A stretch of 64,000 bases of DNA from Nodularia spumigena CCY9414. Its GTDB lineage: Bacteria; Cyanobacteriota; Cyanobacteriia; Cyanobacteriales; Nostocaceae. Positions 17,255 through 27,930 of this stretch are shown here, in pieces. Position 1 is the first letter of the stretch. The number at the start of each line of letters is the position of its first letter. The stretch is from contig NZ_CP007203.1 of NCBI RefSeq assembly GCF_000340565.2, positions 4,465,989 through 4,529,988 on the forward strand, given 5' to 3'. Below the pieces are notes generated by a model. That model saw only the letters and a list, made by a program, of their open reading frames with translations. It was not told the DNA's origin and ran no database searches. The position numbers and the translations under genes are program-made.

Positions 17255-18046
17255 TCACAGCCAACCGCGCCAGCTATAGACAAAACTACCAATATATTCT
17301 TTGAGGGCGCTAGTAAATTGCTGTAGATTATTGCTGTCAGGTAATAAATTGAGGATAGCGGCTTTGGGAGTGCTGCTGAGTTCTTGCAGTTCACCTTGAC
17401 TGACGAGAAAATCAGTAGGTGCAGCAATGGCATTTATACCTTGACGCTGGAAAATTTGGATTGATCGCGGCATATGCATTGCCGAAGTCACTAATAATAC
17501 TTTACCAATACCACGAGATTCTAGAATTTTCTTGACATTTACCGCATTTTGGTAAGTATTCAGAGAGTCCGGTTCCTGAACAATTACCTCTGAGGGAATA
17601 CCAATAGATGTGAGAACATTTGCCATATCTGCCGATTCTGACTCACCACCACCACGCCAATCAATCCGACCACCACTGAGAATAATGATTGGGGCTTTGT
17701 TTTGGCGATATAATTGAGCCGCATAAATCACGCGATCGCCTGTTTCACTTAAATCCACAGTCGGCCGGGGAGGATAAGCTGATTTAGTTGCACCACCTAA
17801 AACGACAATCGCCTCTGCATTCGGTACTGGGTTAGGAGGGAGATATTGCCATTCTAGCGATCGCACCAAGGATTTAGCCACCCAAGCATTACTGCAAACC
17901 AGCAATAAAGTTAAAGCCAAAGAAATAGCGATCGCTGCTATGCGTGGTCGTTTCCACAATGTTACCAATGCCACTATCAAACTAATACTCATTAGTCCCA
18001 GAGGATAAAAAAATAGTGGCAGTAACTTAGAGAGGTATAAAAACAT
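17255..18046 (-). CDS. YdcF/DUF218 family protein (ElyC/SanA-like)
   Basis: A 263-aa protein with two N-terminal membrane segments (LPLFFYPLGLMSISLIVALV and IAAIAISLALTLLLVCSNAWV). A DUF218 domain follows, carrying AIVVLGG, DRVIYAAQLYRQ, IILSGG, the acidic patch ESESADMANVL, EPDSLNTYQNA and LLVTSAMHMPRS. Family members are implicated in envelope biogenesis, such as lipid-carrier or peptidoglycan metabolism (ElyC) and vancomycin sensitivity (SanA). The exact reaction is not established from sequence. It is followed on the same strand by the 73-aa gene. Confidence 0.88.
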   Translation of the reverse strand: MFLYLSKLLPLFFYPLGLMSISLIVALVTLWKRPRIAAIAISLALTLLLVCSNAWVAKSLVRSLEWQYLPPNPVPNAEAIVVLGGATKSAYPPRPTVDLSETGDRVIYAAQLYRQNKAPIIILSGGRIDWRGGGESESADMANVLTSIGIPSEVIVQEPDSLNTYQNAVNVKKILESRGIGKVLLVTSAMHMPRSIQIFQRQGINAIAAPTDFLVSQGELQELSSTPKAAILNLLPDSNNLQQFTSALKEYIGSFVYSWRGWL

Positions 18047-18091
18047 ATTCAGTATCAGGTTTTTGCTGTAATTACGAATTACGAATTACCC

Positions 18092-18601
18092 TCATTTTTC
18101 CCAAAACTTGAAATTGAAACTTCCAGAAGCCCGACGATAACGACGGGTAAGTTTTCTTCTTTGCTGTTTGGTAATCCTTTCTCTAGGACTATCATTTGTA
18201 TCCATATCTACATCTGAAGCTTCCAGTGGTAGCTGAGTTCTCGTTTCTTCCTTGCTTCCCCACCAAGCCGTAATCCAGCCGCCACCGATAGCCGCCACTG
18301 CACCCAGCAAGATACTTACAGGTGGAGAATACCCCAACAATACAAAGCCTAACAGGAAAAATAACCAGTATTTTAGTCCCGCGTCGATACCATCCGATGA
18401 GGCGACAGTGGTTTGTTGGGGGCTACTCTTACTGGAATTTGTGAACCAACCTAAGACAAAACCAGCAAGAATACCGAGGAAAATACTCAGGGGTAGTGAA
18501 AACCCCGCGAGGCTCAATATTAAGATTAAAAATCCCCCAAATACTAGTTGAGAAAAGAATTCCGGCGAAATGGGGGGTAAACCTTGATTATTTGGTGCCA
18601 T
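18092..18601 (-). CDS. Conserved hypothetical membrane protein
   Basis: A 169-aa protein with about four hydrophobic segments arranged as two similar pairs (LVFGGFLILILSLAGF, SIFLGILAGFVLGWF, YWLFFLLGFVLLGYS, ILLGAVAAIGGGWITAWW). A basic C-terminus follows (RERITKQQRRKLTRRYRRA). The two halves look like an internal duplication. It is 45 bases upstream of the DUF218 gene on the same strand, so co-transcription is likely. Function is not recognised. Confidence 0.75.
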   Translation of the reverse strand: MAPNNQGLPPISPEFFSQLVFGGFLILILSLAGFSLPLSIFLGILAGFVLGWFTNSSKSSPQQTTVASSDGIDAGLKYWLFFLLGFVLLGYSPPVSILLGAVAAIGGGWITAWWGSKEETRTQLPLEASDVDMDTNDSPRERITKQQRRKLTRRYRRASGSFNFKFWEK

Positions 18602-18754
18602 AAGCTAATAAATGAGTGAAGTAAGTAGGTAAGCACCGAATAAACCAAACTAAGTTACGACTCGTCAACATGACCCAAACCCTTACTAATGACCAATGAC
18701 AAATGACCAATGACGACCCTAGCTAGTTAACTTTATTTACGCCGACCTACTTAC

Positions 18755-20284
18755 CTATTTTAGTTGTGTCTGTGGTGGTTGAGTTGTATCCCAAATCTGC
18801 ACATAGGGTTTTTCGGCGGCGGTAAATGCTTCGGCTTGCTGAAGTTGCGATGTTAATAAATCAACAGTAGCATCAGCAATATCACCAGTGCGATTAGCCA
18901 GACGCTCTTGCACAACTTCTAAAGGTGCTGTGCAGTAAATAATTTGCAGGGGAAGTTGGTGTTTTTCAGCTTGAGCGATCGCATCTTGTCGCAGGTGTTG
19001 TTTATCATACTTGGCATCTAAAATCACATGAAAACCTTGCTGCGCCAGTATAATTCCCAAATTCAGCAAGCGAGCATAAGTTTTTTGGGTCATTTCCGGA
19101 GTATATAAATCATCCCCACCACGTTCCCCAAGAGAAATTCCCCCCAAATGTTTCCGCACCGCATCTGAGCGAATCTGAATGGCTTGTAGTTCACGAGCTA
19201 AATACTTAGCGGTGGTAGACTTTCCCGAACCCGAAACCCCAGACATTAAAATTAGTTTTCCGGCTTTGGGTTTAGTGTACTCCCAAGCCTGTGTGTAATA
19301 TTGTGCCGCCGTTTTTGCTGCTTCTTCCTTAACTGTCTCTGGGATACTGGGGTCATCTAACAGAAATGAAGTCACCTTAGCCCGCACATAAGCCTGACGG
19401 CTTAAATACAAAGGTAATACCTGTAAACCTTCCCAATCACCAGTTTGCTCAACGTAGGTATTCAAAAACGCATTAGCCAAATTAGGGCTGTGTCGCGCTT
19501 CTAAATCCATCACCGTAAACGCCACATCATACATGACATCGACAAAGCGAAACGGCTCATTAAACTCAATGCAATCAAAAAGGGTAATTTTGTCATTCCA
19601 CAGAGCAATATTTCTCATGTGTAAATCACCATGACATTCGCGAATGTAATTATTTTCCACTCTGCTGGTAAATAATTCTGGACGTTCTACAAAAAAATTA
19701 TCTGTATATTTCTTTGTTTCCTGAAACTGTTTGGGTGTCTGAGGGCCACCAATATACTTCTCAGTTTGTTGATAATTCTCGTCAATTGCCGCCCGTACCT
19801 GCGGCACTTCGCCAAAACTGCGAATATAATCATCAGTTGCAGATTTCGCGTGGTATTGAGCGACAACTTTGCCCAAATCCTCCAGGTGAGTCTCATTTAA
19901 CTTACCTTGCTCAAAGAGTGTACTAAACAGCAACTCTTGGGGGAACTGGCGCATTTTCAGCGCATACTCTACAGCCTTTCCTGTTCCAGCCAGATGATGT
20001 TGCTCATCCACCATAGTCACCGGCAATACTTCCAAATACAGTTGAGCTGCTCCGCGTTGATTCAACCGCAATTCTTCCTGACAAAAATGTTTGCGTTTCT
20101 CTAAGGTAGAAAAATCCAAAAAGCCAAAATTCACGGCTTTTTTCAGCTTATAGGCGTAATCTCCCGTGAGTAGGACATAGGAAATATGAGTTTGAATCAA
20201 TTGAATTGGTTCTGTTACTTTATGGGGATAAAATCCCGGCTGTAACATCTGCTGAATTAAAACTGGAAGATTTACTTCTGTCAT
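18755..20284 (-). CDS. Fused aminoglycoside phosphotransferase-like and P-loop kinase protein
   Basis: A 509-aa two-domain protein. Residues ~1-320 resemble an APH/choline-kinase fold, with YAYKLKKAVNFGFLDFSTLE as a Lys-containing strand, CHGDLHMRNIAL as the catalytic loop and FDCIEFN for the metal-binding Asp. Residues ~340-509 are an AAA/kinase-type NTPase with Walker A MSGVSGSGKSTTAKYLA and RSDAVRKHLGG. This fusion is widespread in bacteria but its substrate is not known. The C-terminal part resembles gluconate/shikimate-type small-molecule kinases. Confidence 0.88.
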   Translation of the reverse strand: MTEVNLPVLIQQMLQPGFYPHKVTEPIQLIQTHISYVLLTGDYAYKLKKAVNFGFLDFSTLEKRKHFCQEELRLNQRGAAQLYLEVLPVTMVDEQHHLAGTGKAVEYALKMRQFPQELLFSTLFEQGKLNETHLEDLGKVVAQYHAKSATDDYIRSFGEVPQVRAAIDENYQQTEKYIGGPQTPKQFQETKKYTDNFFVERPELFTSRVENNYIRECHGDLHMRNIALWNDKITLFDCIEFNEPFRFVDVMYDVAFTVMDLEARHSPNLANAFLNTYVEQTGDWEGLQVLPLYLSRQAYVRAKVTSFLLDDPSIPETVKEEAAKTAAQYYTQAWEYTKPKAGKLILMSGVSGSGKSTTAKYLARELQAIQIRSDAVRKHLGGISLGERGGDDLYTPEMTQKTYARLLNLGIILAQQGFHVILDAKYDKQHLRQDAIAQAEKHQLPLQIIYCTAPLEVVQERLANRTGDIADATVDLLTSQLQQAEAFTAAEKPYVQIWDTTQPPQTQLK

Positions 20285-20355
20285 AAAAAATTTGGATGGA
20301 ATACTTACAGAAATGGGAGATAAATCCCGCAGGATTCACGCATTTTACAGAAAAA

Positions 20356-20544
20356 AGGGTGTGGGGTGTGGGGTGTAGGGTGTAGAAGAGTAACAATCAA
20401 AAACTTTAGTTCTGAGTTTAGAGCTTCAGTTCAAAAAAAAGGAATTGTATCGAGACTGGGGCGCGATATACAAAGCGTCGTTGCTTCAATCCCATGTTTT
20501 TAAACGTGGGTTCCCCACACCCTATACCCTATGCCCTACACCCT
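20356..20544. repeat. Two heptamer arrays in inverted orientation
   Basis: A GGGTGTG/GGGTGTA array at 20356-20385 is the approximate reverse complement of an ACCCTAT/ACCCTAC array at 20513-20544. The transcript of the 393-base gap 20285-20677 could fold into a long stem. A short imperfect hairpin CCCATGTTTTTAAACGTGGG lies between them at 20491-20510. No gene was seen in the gap. Confidence 0.75.
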
Positions 20545-20593
20545 CTGAAAGAGTCAAAGACCAACTCATAAACCTATAGTCTCACGCTTTTAA

Positions 20594-20620
20594 TAAAAAA
20601 CCAGGGTTTAACCCCTGGTA
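20594..20620 (-). terminator. Intrinsic terminator of purA-rplY
   Basis: On the minus strand ACCAGGGGTTAAACCCTGGT is followed by TTTTTT. It lies 58 bases downstream of the rplY stop. Confidence 0.85.
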
Positions 20621-20677
20621 TAATCAGCAATTATCACAAATTTTTCAGTTGCGATCAAGACAAACTAAGGGTCTGTA

Positions 20678-20977
20678 TTAGTCTGGAGAAGTTGCAAAAA
20701 AGCTGACGTGATAGATAAAACCCTTAGCTGGATGGGACTGAACTTCTCGCAGTACAGTTTTACCGTTCCACTCAAGTTCAGGGATATTCAGTTCAATTTC
20801 TGTTTTGTTAACAGCAGCTTGTTTGAGCAGGCGTTCAATGGTTTTGGCATCAACTACTAAAGAAATTGATTCGGCACCTTTGTGACCGTACAAATTAGCA
20901 GGGATAAGACCAGAACGGCGTAAAGCATTGGGCTTGCTACCTTCTGGGCGCTTTTGAGATTCGACTTGAATAGCCAT
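20678..20977 (-). CDS. rplY: Ribosomal protein L25 (short form)
   Basis: A 99-aa 5S-rRNA-binding protein of the L25/Ctc family. [28 protein letters not shown] and [19 protein letters not shown] match the family. The length corresponds to the short bacterial form without the C-terminal CTC domain. It lies 45 bases downstream of purA on the same strand and ahead of a strong terminator, so the two are probably co-transcribed. Confidence 0.93.
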   Translation of the reverse strand: MAIQVESQKRPEGSKPNALRRSGLIPANLYGHKGAESISLVVDAKTIERLLKQAAVNKTEIELNIPELEWNGKTVLREVQSHPAKGFIYHVSFFATSPD

Positions 20978-21022
20978 ACAGGTTTTTAGATATCAGTTAT
21001 CAGTTATCAGTTGTCAGTACAT

Positions 21023-22375
<1,353 letters not shown>

Positions 22376-22524
22376 TTAAAGGGTAAAGTTTCCACAAACT
22401 ATAATTTTTACCAGATTGCTAGACTTTTGTCAAGTAATTGGCGATCTCTCAACACACTTGGACGCATTGGTTCAACATCTGAGTGTAAAATGCATCTTTG
22501 CACCAAATATTTTCAGCATAAACA

Positions 22525-22746
22525 ATGAATAGCGATCTAGACAAATCTCGACAAATTCCCCTGAGATTAGTATTGATTATCCCCTTTGTATGGAAACGTC
22601 TAGCGCGGGAACAGCAGCCCCTATCACTGATTTTATTCGACGTTAATAAATTTAAATCTTACAACGACTTCTATGGTCATCTGGCTGGTGACGATTGCCT
22701 GATTAGAATAGCACAAACAGTCCAAACGGTAATTTGGAAATTATGA
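22525..22746 (+). pseudogene. Fragment of a GGDEF (diguanylate cyclase) domain
   Basis: A 73-codon open frame whose middle, PLSLILFDVNKFKSYNDFYGHLAGDDCLIRIAQTV, is the classic first half of a GGDEF domain, including the metal-binding Asp and the DxFKxxND motif. The sequence stops before the GGDEF signature, and neither the usual N-terminal DPLTGLxNR nor a sensor domain is intact. It cannot be an active cyclase as it stands; a decayed gene remnant is the likely reading. Confidence 0.8.
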
Positions 22747-22879
22747 CACCTTTACCAGAACAGGAATATTATAAAAAAAGTTTCAGCATCGCTAAACCCA
22801 AAAATTATTACAAAGTAGAGATTTTTTTATTTAGGGCTTTTGTTACAATTAATGAACTTTTTATTTACAAAATACCATT

Positions 22880-23923
22880 ATGGCCTTATATGCTGAGTTA
22901 CATAGACACCTGGGGGGTTCAGTTGTTCCCCGTGTGTTGTGGCGGTACTTTGAGCGCCATGCTACAGATTTAATTGCTCGTTTTGCTGAATATGCGGAAT
23001 TTGAAGACTTTTACACGCGTCCTCGCAACACTTTAGATGAGTATCTAGAATTACACACTTTAGTGGAAAGTGTGCAAACTGTAGAAACCTTACCTTACTT
23101 TATTTATCGCTTATTGCGCGGTGCTTATATCTTTGAAAATTTGGCTTATTTAGAATTACGTTATACACCATACTTACGGACACCGGAACATCTGAGTCAA
23201 ACCCAAAGAATTGACAAGATGGCGGAAATTGTGGAGGTGGTGGGAAAAGCTAGTCATTTACCAGAGTATCCGATTGTGACGAGCCAAATTCTTTGTATGC
23301 ACTCGCGTTTACCTTATGAGGTGAATCGGGCGATAATTGATTTGGCTGTGCAGAATCAACAGTACGTTTGTGGTATTGATGTGGCTGGCGGCGATCGCTA
23401 TTATGAAGAACGTCTAGAAGAATGGGTCAGCTTGTATGATTATGGGCGATCGCACGGCATTAACACAACTGGACACCTTTACGAAACCACCGATGGCTGT
23501 CACCCCAAACTCTTACCCTACCTGATGCGAATTGGTCACGGTATCCAAATTCCCCTATTATCTCCAGAGTTATTAACAGATATAGCTAGACGGGGACAAT
23601 GTTTAGAAGTTTGTCCCACAACTTACCTCAAAACAGGTACTTTACAGGATATCCGCCAACTAAAATTAGTTTTTGACCGTTGTTTTGCCTCTGGGGTAGA
23701 TATTGCCATTTGTACTGATAACGCTGGGTTGCATAATATGCGCTTACCGTTTGAGTACGAAAATCTTTTGACTTACGATATCATTAATTTTGAACAGTTA
23801 CAAGCTTGTCAAAATGCAGCCTTCCGCCATGCTTTTGCTTGGCCTCACAATCAACCCCCTGCATCTCTATTGAACAAATTACTTAAGCCTGAACTTCCGA
23901 AAGTTTTAGCCAGGACAGATTAG
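22880..23923 (+). CDS. Adenosine deaminase family amidohydrolase
   Basis: A 347-aa protein that keeps the ADA metal and catalytic framework: ELHRHLGGS (HxH), GIDVAGGD, TGHLYET in place of the usual HAGE, RIGHG, CPTTYLKTG and CTDNAGLH with the catalytic Asp pair region. It should remove an amino group from adenosine or a related purine-like compound. The change of HAGE to HLYE suggests a divergent substrate. The start is the ATG preceding ALYAELHRH. Confidence 0.85.
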   Translation: MALYAELHRHLGGSVVPRVLWRYFERHATDLIARFAEYAEFEDFYTRPRNTLDEYLELHTLVESVQTVETLPYFIYRLLRGAYIFENLAYLELRYTPYLRTPEHLSQTQRIDKMAEIVEVVGKASHLPEYPIVTSQILCMHSRLPYEVNRAIIDLAVQNQQYVCGIDVAGGDRYYEERLEEWVSLYDYGRSHGINTTGHLYETTDGCHPKLLPYLMRIGHGIQIPLLSPELLTDIARRGQCLEVCPTTYLKTGTLQDIRQLKLVFDRCFASGVDIAICTDNAGLHNMRLPFEYENLLTYDIINFEQLQACQNAAFRHAFAWPHNQPPASLLNKLLKPELPKVLARTD

Positions 23924-24032
23924 TTAAGTTATTTTGTGGGGTGAGGATGCTTATCCCACAAGATTAAGGATTAAACGCAGAGTTACGCTAAGTTAACGCG
24001 GAGGTACGCAGAGGTTTTGAGGATGAGTGTTT

Positions 24033-24368
24033 TTAAGCGGCTACGCCTTCTGTCGCACCACCAACTATTTTCCAGGCTTTGATACCGCCTCTGAGTACGG
24101 TTGCATTCATAAAGCCAGCAGCTCGTAATAATTGGACTGCGTAGCCGGCTTGTGTGTCGCTATCGCCATATATATAAATCTGGCGTTCTTGGTGTAGTGC
24201 AGATTTGGCGCGTTTTACCAATTCATCTAAGGGCATTTGCATTGCGCCTGTGATGCGATTGTAATTGTATGTGTGGCGATCGCGCACATCTATGATTGTA
24301 AACGCTGGTTGTCCCCATTCCAAACGAAACTTTAGATCATGAACTTCAGCAACTAAATCACTAATCAT
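24033..24368 (-). CDS. Rhodanese-like protein lacking the catalytic Cys
   Basis: A 111-aa single rhodanese domain with FTIIDVRDRHTYNYNRITGAMQMP, ALHQERQIYIYG and LRAAGFMNATVLRGGIKAW. In active enzymes the strand ends with Cys followed by the CxxGxRS loop; here it reads IYIYGDSDTQAG, with Gly at that place. It is therefore likely to be a binding or regulatory domain and not a sulfurtransferase. It is divergent from mutL, with a 149-base shared upstream region. Confidence 0.87.
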   Translation of the reverse strand: MISDLVAEVHDLKFRLEWGQPAFTIIDVRDRHTYNYNRITGAMQMPLDELVKRAKSALHQERQIYIYGDSDTQAGYAVQLLRAAGFMNATVLRGGIKAWKIVGGATEGVAA

Positions 24369-24517
24369 AACCTTTTCTCGCGGATAACCTTACAAGCAAT
24401 CTATCAACAATTCCTCTAGAACCTGAGTTTCTTTACAATAAATCTAAAATTGTCTGGAATTGTAAATATAAATGCTTATTCTATGCAGTGGTTAGCTATT
24501 AGCCTAAACTGTAATTT

Positions 24518-26176
24518 ATGGCATCTACTATTCAAGCTCTACCGACAGAAGTCGTATATCTAATTACTGCTGGAGAGGTAATCGACTCTTTAGCCTCTGT
24601 GGTGCGGGAATTGGTGGAAAATTCCCTAGACGCAGGCGCAACCCGCATTGTAGTTTCTCTTTGGCCGCAGCAGTGGCGCATCCGCGTGGCAGATAACGGT
24701 TGCGGAATGGACGAATATGATTTGCAACAAGCAGCATTGGCACACAGCACCAGCAAAATTCGCTCTAGTGAAGATTTATGGAAGATTAACAGTTTGGGCT
24801 TTCGCGGTGAAGCGTTGCACAGTTTGACAACTTTGGCAGATTTGGAGATTTTGAGCCGTCCAAGGGCTGCAAACGTGGGCTGGCGGGTTGTTTATGGTGA
24901 GGGTGGTCAAGCTGTAGAATTGGAAGCGACTGCGATCGCACCTGGTACAGTAGTTACAGTTTCTCATCTCTTCGGTAATTGTGCCGTGCGTCGTCAAGGT
25001 TTACCCACATCCGCCCAGCAAATGCGAGGCGTACAATTAGCAATTCAACAAATCGCCCTGTGTCACCCCCATGTTACTTGGCAAGTTTGGCAAAATGACC
25101 GCCAATGGTTCAGTATCTCTCCCGCAGCTTCCACTGCACAACTCCTACCGCAAATTCTCCCCCAGGTGCGACAAGGTGATTTAAACGAAATCAAACTAGA
25201 ACTACCCATTCCCCACTCCCAACTCAATTTAGTGGTAGGCTTACCTGACAGATGTCATCGTCGCCGCCCTGATTGGGTACGGGTAGCGATTAACGGCCGC
25301 ATGGTAAAATTGCCGGAATTAGAGCAAACGACTTTATCAGCATTTCATAGAACATTACCACGCGATCGCTATCCGATTTGTTTATTAAATCTGACCATTT
25401 CTCCTGACCAAATTAACTGGAATCGAAACCCCGCCAAAAGTGAAATTTACCTGAATGAAATTGGTTATTGGCAAGAACAAATTACCACAGCAATTGACAA
25501 AGCACTCCGCATAAGTTCAGCCAATTTCAAAGAATCTGTTCAAACAACCAGAGTCAGTAAAATACTCAAAGCCGCAGAAGCCAAAGGCGGTTATCATGTT
25601 AATCCTGAAAATACCCCTGAACATAATAATACACTGCATTCTTTAAAGGCGATCGCCCAACTGAGCAACACCTATATAGTAGTAGAACATCCCAATGGAA
25701 TGTGGTTAGTAGAACAACACATAGCCCATGAGCGAGTATTATATGAGCAAATCTGTGATAACTGGCAACTTGTACCCATTGAACCCGCCATCATTCTTTA
25801 TCAACTCTCAGCAGCGCAAGTATTACAACTGCAAAGAATCGGTTTAGATATAGAACCCTTTGGGGAACAACTTTGGGCAATTCGCACCATACCCGCACCT
25901 TTACAACAGCGAGAAGACCGTGCAGACGCAATTTTAGAACTCAGTTGGGGCGGAGATTTACAAGTAGCCCAAGTAGCCGTCGCCTGTCGCAGTGCTATTC
26001 GTAATGGTACACCCATGACTATCCCAGAAATGCAGACATTATTAAATCAATGGCAACGGACTCGCAACCCCCGCACCTGTCCCCACGGTCGCCCCATTTA
26101 TTTATCCTTAGAAGAACCAGCTTTAGCCAGATTTTTCCGGCGTAATTGGGTAATTGGTAAAAGTCACGGTATTTAA
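24518..26176 (+). CDS. mutL: DNA mismatch repair protein MutL
   Basis: A 552-aa GHKL ATPase. The N-terminal half has GEVIDSLASVVRELVENSLDAGA, ADNGCGMDEYDL, HSTSKI and LGFRGEALHSL. The C-terminal dimerisation half (from about residue 375) has EQHIAHERVLYEQ, ACRSAIRNG and CPHGRP. The last three correspond to the endonuclease-type MutL motifs DQHAxxExxxxE, ACxxAI and CPHGRP, but the first is altered (Glu for Asp, Ile for Ala). MutL couples mismatch recognition by MutS to strand incision. It is a single-gene unit. Confidence 0.96.
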   Translation: MASTIQALPTEVVYLITAGEVIDSLASVVRELVENSLDAGATRIVVSLWPQQWRIRVADNGCGMDEYDLQQAALAHSTSKIRSSEDLWKINSLGFRGEALHSLTTLADLEILSRPRAANVGWRVVYGEGGQAVELEATAIAPGTVVTVSHLFGNCAVRRQGLPTSAQQMRGVQLAIQQIALCHPHVTWQVWQNDRQWFSISPAASTAQLLPQILPQVRQGDLNEIKLELPIPHSQLNLVVGLPDRCHRRRPDWVRVAINGRMVKLPELEQTTLSAFHRTLPRDRYPICLLNLTISPDQINWNRNPAKSEIYLNEIGYWQEQITTAIDKALRISSANFKESVQTTRVSKILKAAEAKGGYHVNPENTPEHNNTLHSLKAIAQLSNTYIVVEHPNGMWLVEQHIAHERVLYEQICDNWQLVPIEPAIILYQLSAAQVLQLQRIGLDIEPFGEQLWAIRTIPAPLQQREDRADAILELSWGGDLQVAQVAVACRSAIRNGTPMTIPEMQTLLNQWQRTRNPRTCPHGRPIYLSLEEPALARFFRRNWVIGKSHGI

Positions 26177-26355
26177 ATTTGGAAATTCTGTGAATAAGCT
26201 AATTTTCAACAATCCCAACTTTCCAAAAACATCCGGTACTGACGAAAAAACCCTTTCCAACCCTCTTTACTTTGTGTCCTTTGTGTCCTTTGCGGTTCGT
26301 TTTTTTATACCCTGCCTCTGGGTAAGTCAAAATCATACATTAAAGATACTCCCCT

Positions 26356-27201
26356 ATGAGATTAGGAAATTATAAACTTTATTATTCTTTAATTAACAAC
26401 TCAAATAAACCAGTTATTCTATTTTTGCATGGTTTTATGGGTAACATTCATGAATTTGATGAAGCTATAAAAGTACTAGCTGAAGAATTTTCATTTTTAA
26501 CAATTGACCTCCCCGGACATGGTAAAACTCAAGTCTTCGGTGGGGATGAATACTATACAATGGCAAATACTGCTAATGCTGTAATTAACTTACTAGACGA
26601 GTTAAAAATTCAGCAATGCTTTTTAGTGGGTTATTCAATGGGTGGAAGATTAGGCTTATATCTAACTCTACATTTCCCAGAGCGTTTTACTAAAGTTGTC
26701 CTCGAATCAGCATCCCCAGGTTTAGCCACAGAAACAGAACGGTTAGCAAGAGTGAAAAGTGATGCTCAAATAGCTAGAAAATTAGCTAGAAGTATTACCA
26801 AAGCAGATTTTGCTACTTTTTTACAAAATTGGTATATTCAGCCCATATTTGGCGAAATAAAAAATCATCCCAAATTTGCAACCATGTTAGAAAGTCGGTT
26901 GCAAAATAATCCAGTTGAATTAACTAAATCTTTGCAATTCATGGGAACTGGTAATCAACCTTCTTTATGGGAAAAACTCGACACAAATATCACACCTTTG
27001 CTATTATTAACAGGGGAATATGATCAGAAGTTTATAGATATTAATACAGAAATAGTGCAAAAATATCAAATTGCCCAGCTAAAAGTAATTAATCATGCTG
27101 GGCATAATATTCACTTAGAAAATACCGAAGAATTTGTAAAACACATCAGAGACTTTTTAACTAATTCCACACCCATGCAAAATTCCCCCTTTTCCCTCTA
27201 A
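26356..27201 (+). CDS. menH: MenH-type alpha/beta hydrolase (SHCHC synthase)
   Basis: A 281-aa alpha/beta hydrolase. The oxyanion region reads FLHGFMGN, the nucleophile elbow VGYSMGGR, followed by LYLTLHFPERF, an acidic residue near LTGEYDQKF and a catalytic His in NHAGHNIHLENTEEF. This pattern matches MenH, which makes 2-succinyl-6-hydroxy-2,4-cyclohexadiene-1-carboxylate in menaquinone/phylloquinone synthesis. In cyanobacteria the product ends as the phylloquinone of photosystem I. No other men genes are adjacent. Confidence 0.87.
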   Translation: MRLGNYKLYYSLINNSNKPVILFLHGFMGNIHEFDEAIKVLAEEFSFLTIDLPGHGKTQVFGGDEYYTMANTANAVINLLDELKIQQCFLVGYSMGGRLGLYLTLHFPERFTKVVLESASPGLATETERLARVKSDAQIARKLARSITKADFATFLQNWYIQPIFGEIKNHPKFATMLESRLQNNPVELTKSLQFMGTGNQPSLWEKLDTNITPLLLLTGEYDQKFIDINTEIVQKYQIAQLKVINHAGHNIHLENTEEFVKHIRDFLTNSTPMQNSPFSL

Positions 27202-27231
27202 CTCTGTGTTCTCTGCGCCTGGTGTGGTTTG

Positions 27232-27930
27232 TTAAAAACTCCGTTTTGGAGTCATAATTACAGATGCTGGTTGATTAACAACCTTTAATTCCTCCTGCAA
27301 CATTTTCTGATAAATATTCGGCAAAGAATTACTAATTGAATTAGTCTCTATACCGTATCCTAGACTTGTCCAAGTGGGAGAAAGTCGCCGCAAAACATCG
27401 TTAATTTTGCCCTTTTGCAAAAGTTGAGAAATATCAGTTCCCCAAACCTTTCTATCATTCAACCAACGGTAAACCACAACATCTTGATACTCAGCTTCAA
27501 AACTATAAGCAGACCAAAACATCATGTTTCCGGGAGGTTTTGGATGATAGCGAGGGGCGATTTCAAACCAAGTATTATTAATAATTTGATATCTACCAGC
27601 CGCAGTGGAACAATTACCTTTATTTGGCCCTGTGACAATAGTGACACATTTTTCCGGATGACGGCTGAGGTCATGGACCTGTTGACCACCATATAAAAGA
27701 GAATAAGGACGAGGACCATTGGCCTCACTGGCGGAGATGGTTCGCATCAAAGCGCGGATATGAGGATCACCCCCTTGCATAACTAAAGGTGGCTGTTGGA
27801 CTCTAAATACAGGATCAGTAGGCGATCGCAATGTACCATGTATGTACCACTGCAACAAGCACACAAAGCCAAGCAGTGAGGCGATAGGACCAATCAGAGG
27901 CTCAACGCCTTTGAGTTTAAAGCCTTTCAG
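27232..27930 (-). CDS. Membrane-anchored lysozyme-like protein (GH104/lambda R type), probable non-AUG start
   Basis: The domain has TISASEANGPRPYSLLYGGQ, SRHPEK and NCSTAAGRYQIINNTWFEIA. These are the features of the lambda R endolysin family (catalytic Glu in the first motif, then SDHP and TAAGRYQ). The best-placed ribosome site AAGGAG (27938-27943) lies 7 bases before an in-frame CTG at 27928-27930, giving 232 aa with an N-terminal hydrophobic helix (PLIGPIASLLGFVCLLQW). An in-frame GTG at 27864 would give 210 aa, cut into that helix and lack a ribosome site. The protein probably cleaves peptidoglycan on the outer face of the inner membrane. Confidence 0.82.
   Translation of the reverse strand: MKGFKLKGVEPLIGPIASLLGFVCLLQWYIHGTLRSPTDPVFRVQQPPLVMQGGDPHIRALMRTISASEANGPRPYSLLYGGQQVHDLSRHPEKCVTIVTGPNKGNCSTAAGRYQIINNTWFEIAPRYHPKPPGNMMFWSAYSFEAEYQDVVVYRWLNDRKVWGTDISQLLQKGKINDVLRRLSPTWTSLGYGIETNSISNSLPNIYQKMLQEELKVVNQPASVIMTPKRSF

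Noticed and set aside
22734-22973. Small frame overlapping the start of the deaminase gene
   Set aside because: Wrong phase relative to the clear ADA-family N-terminus and no family pattern.
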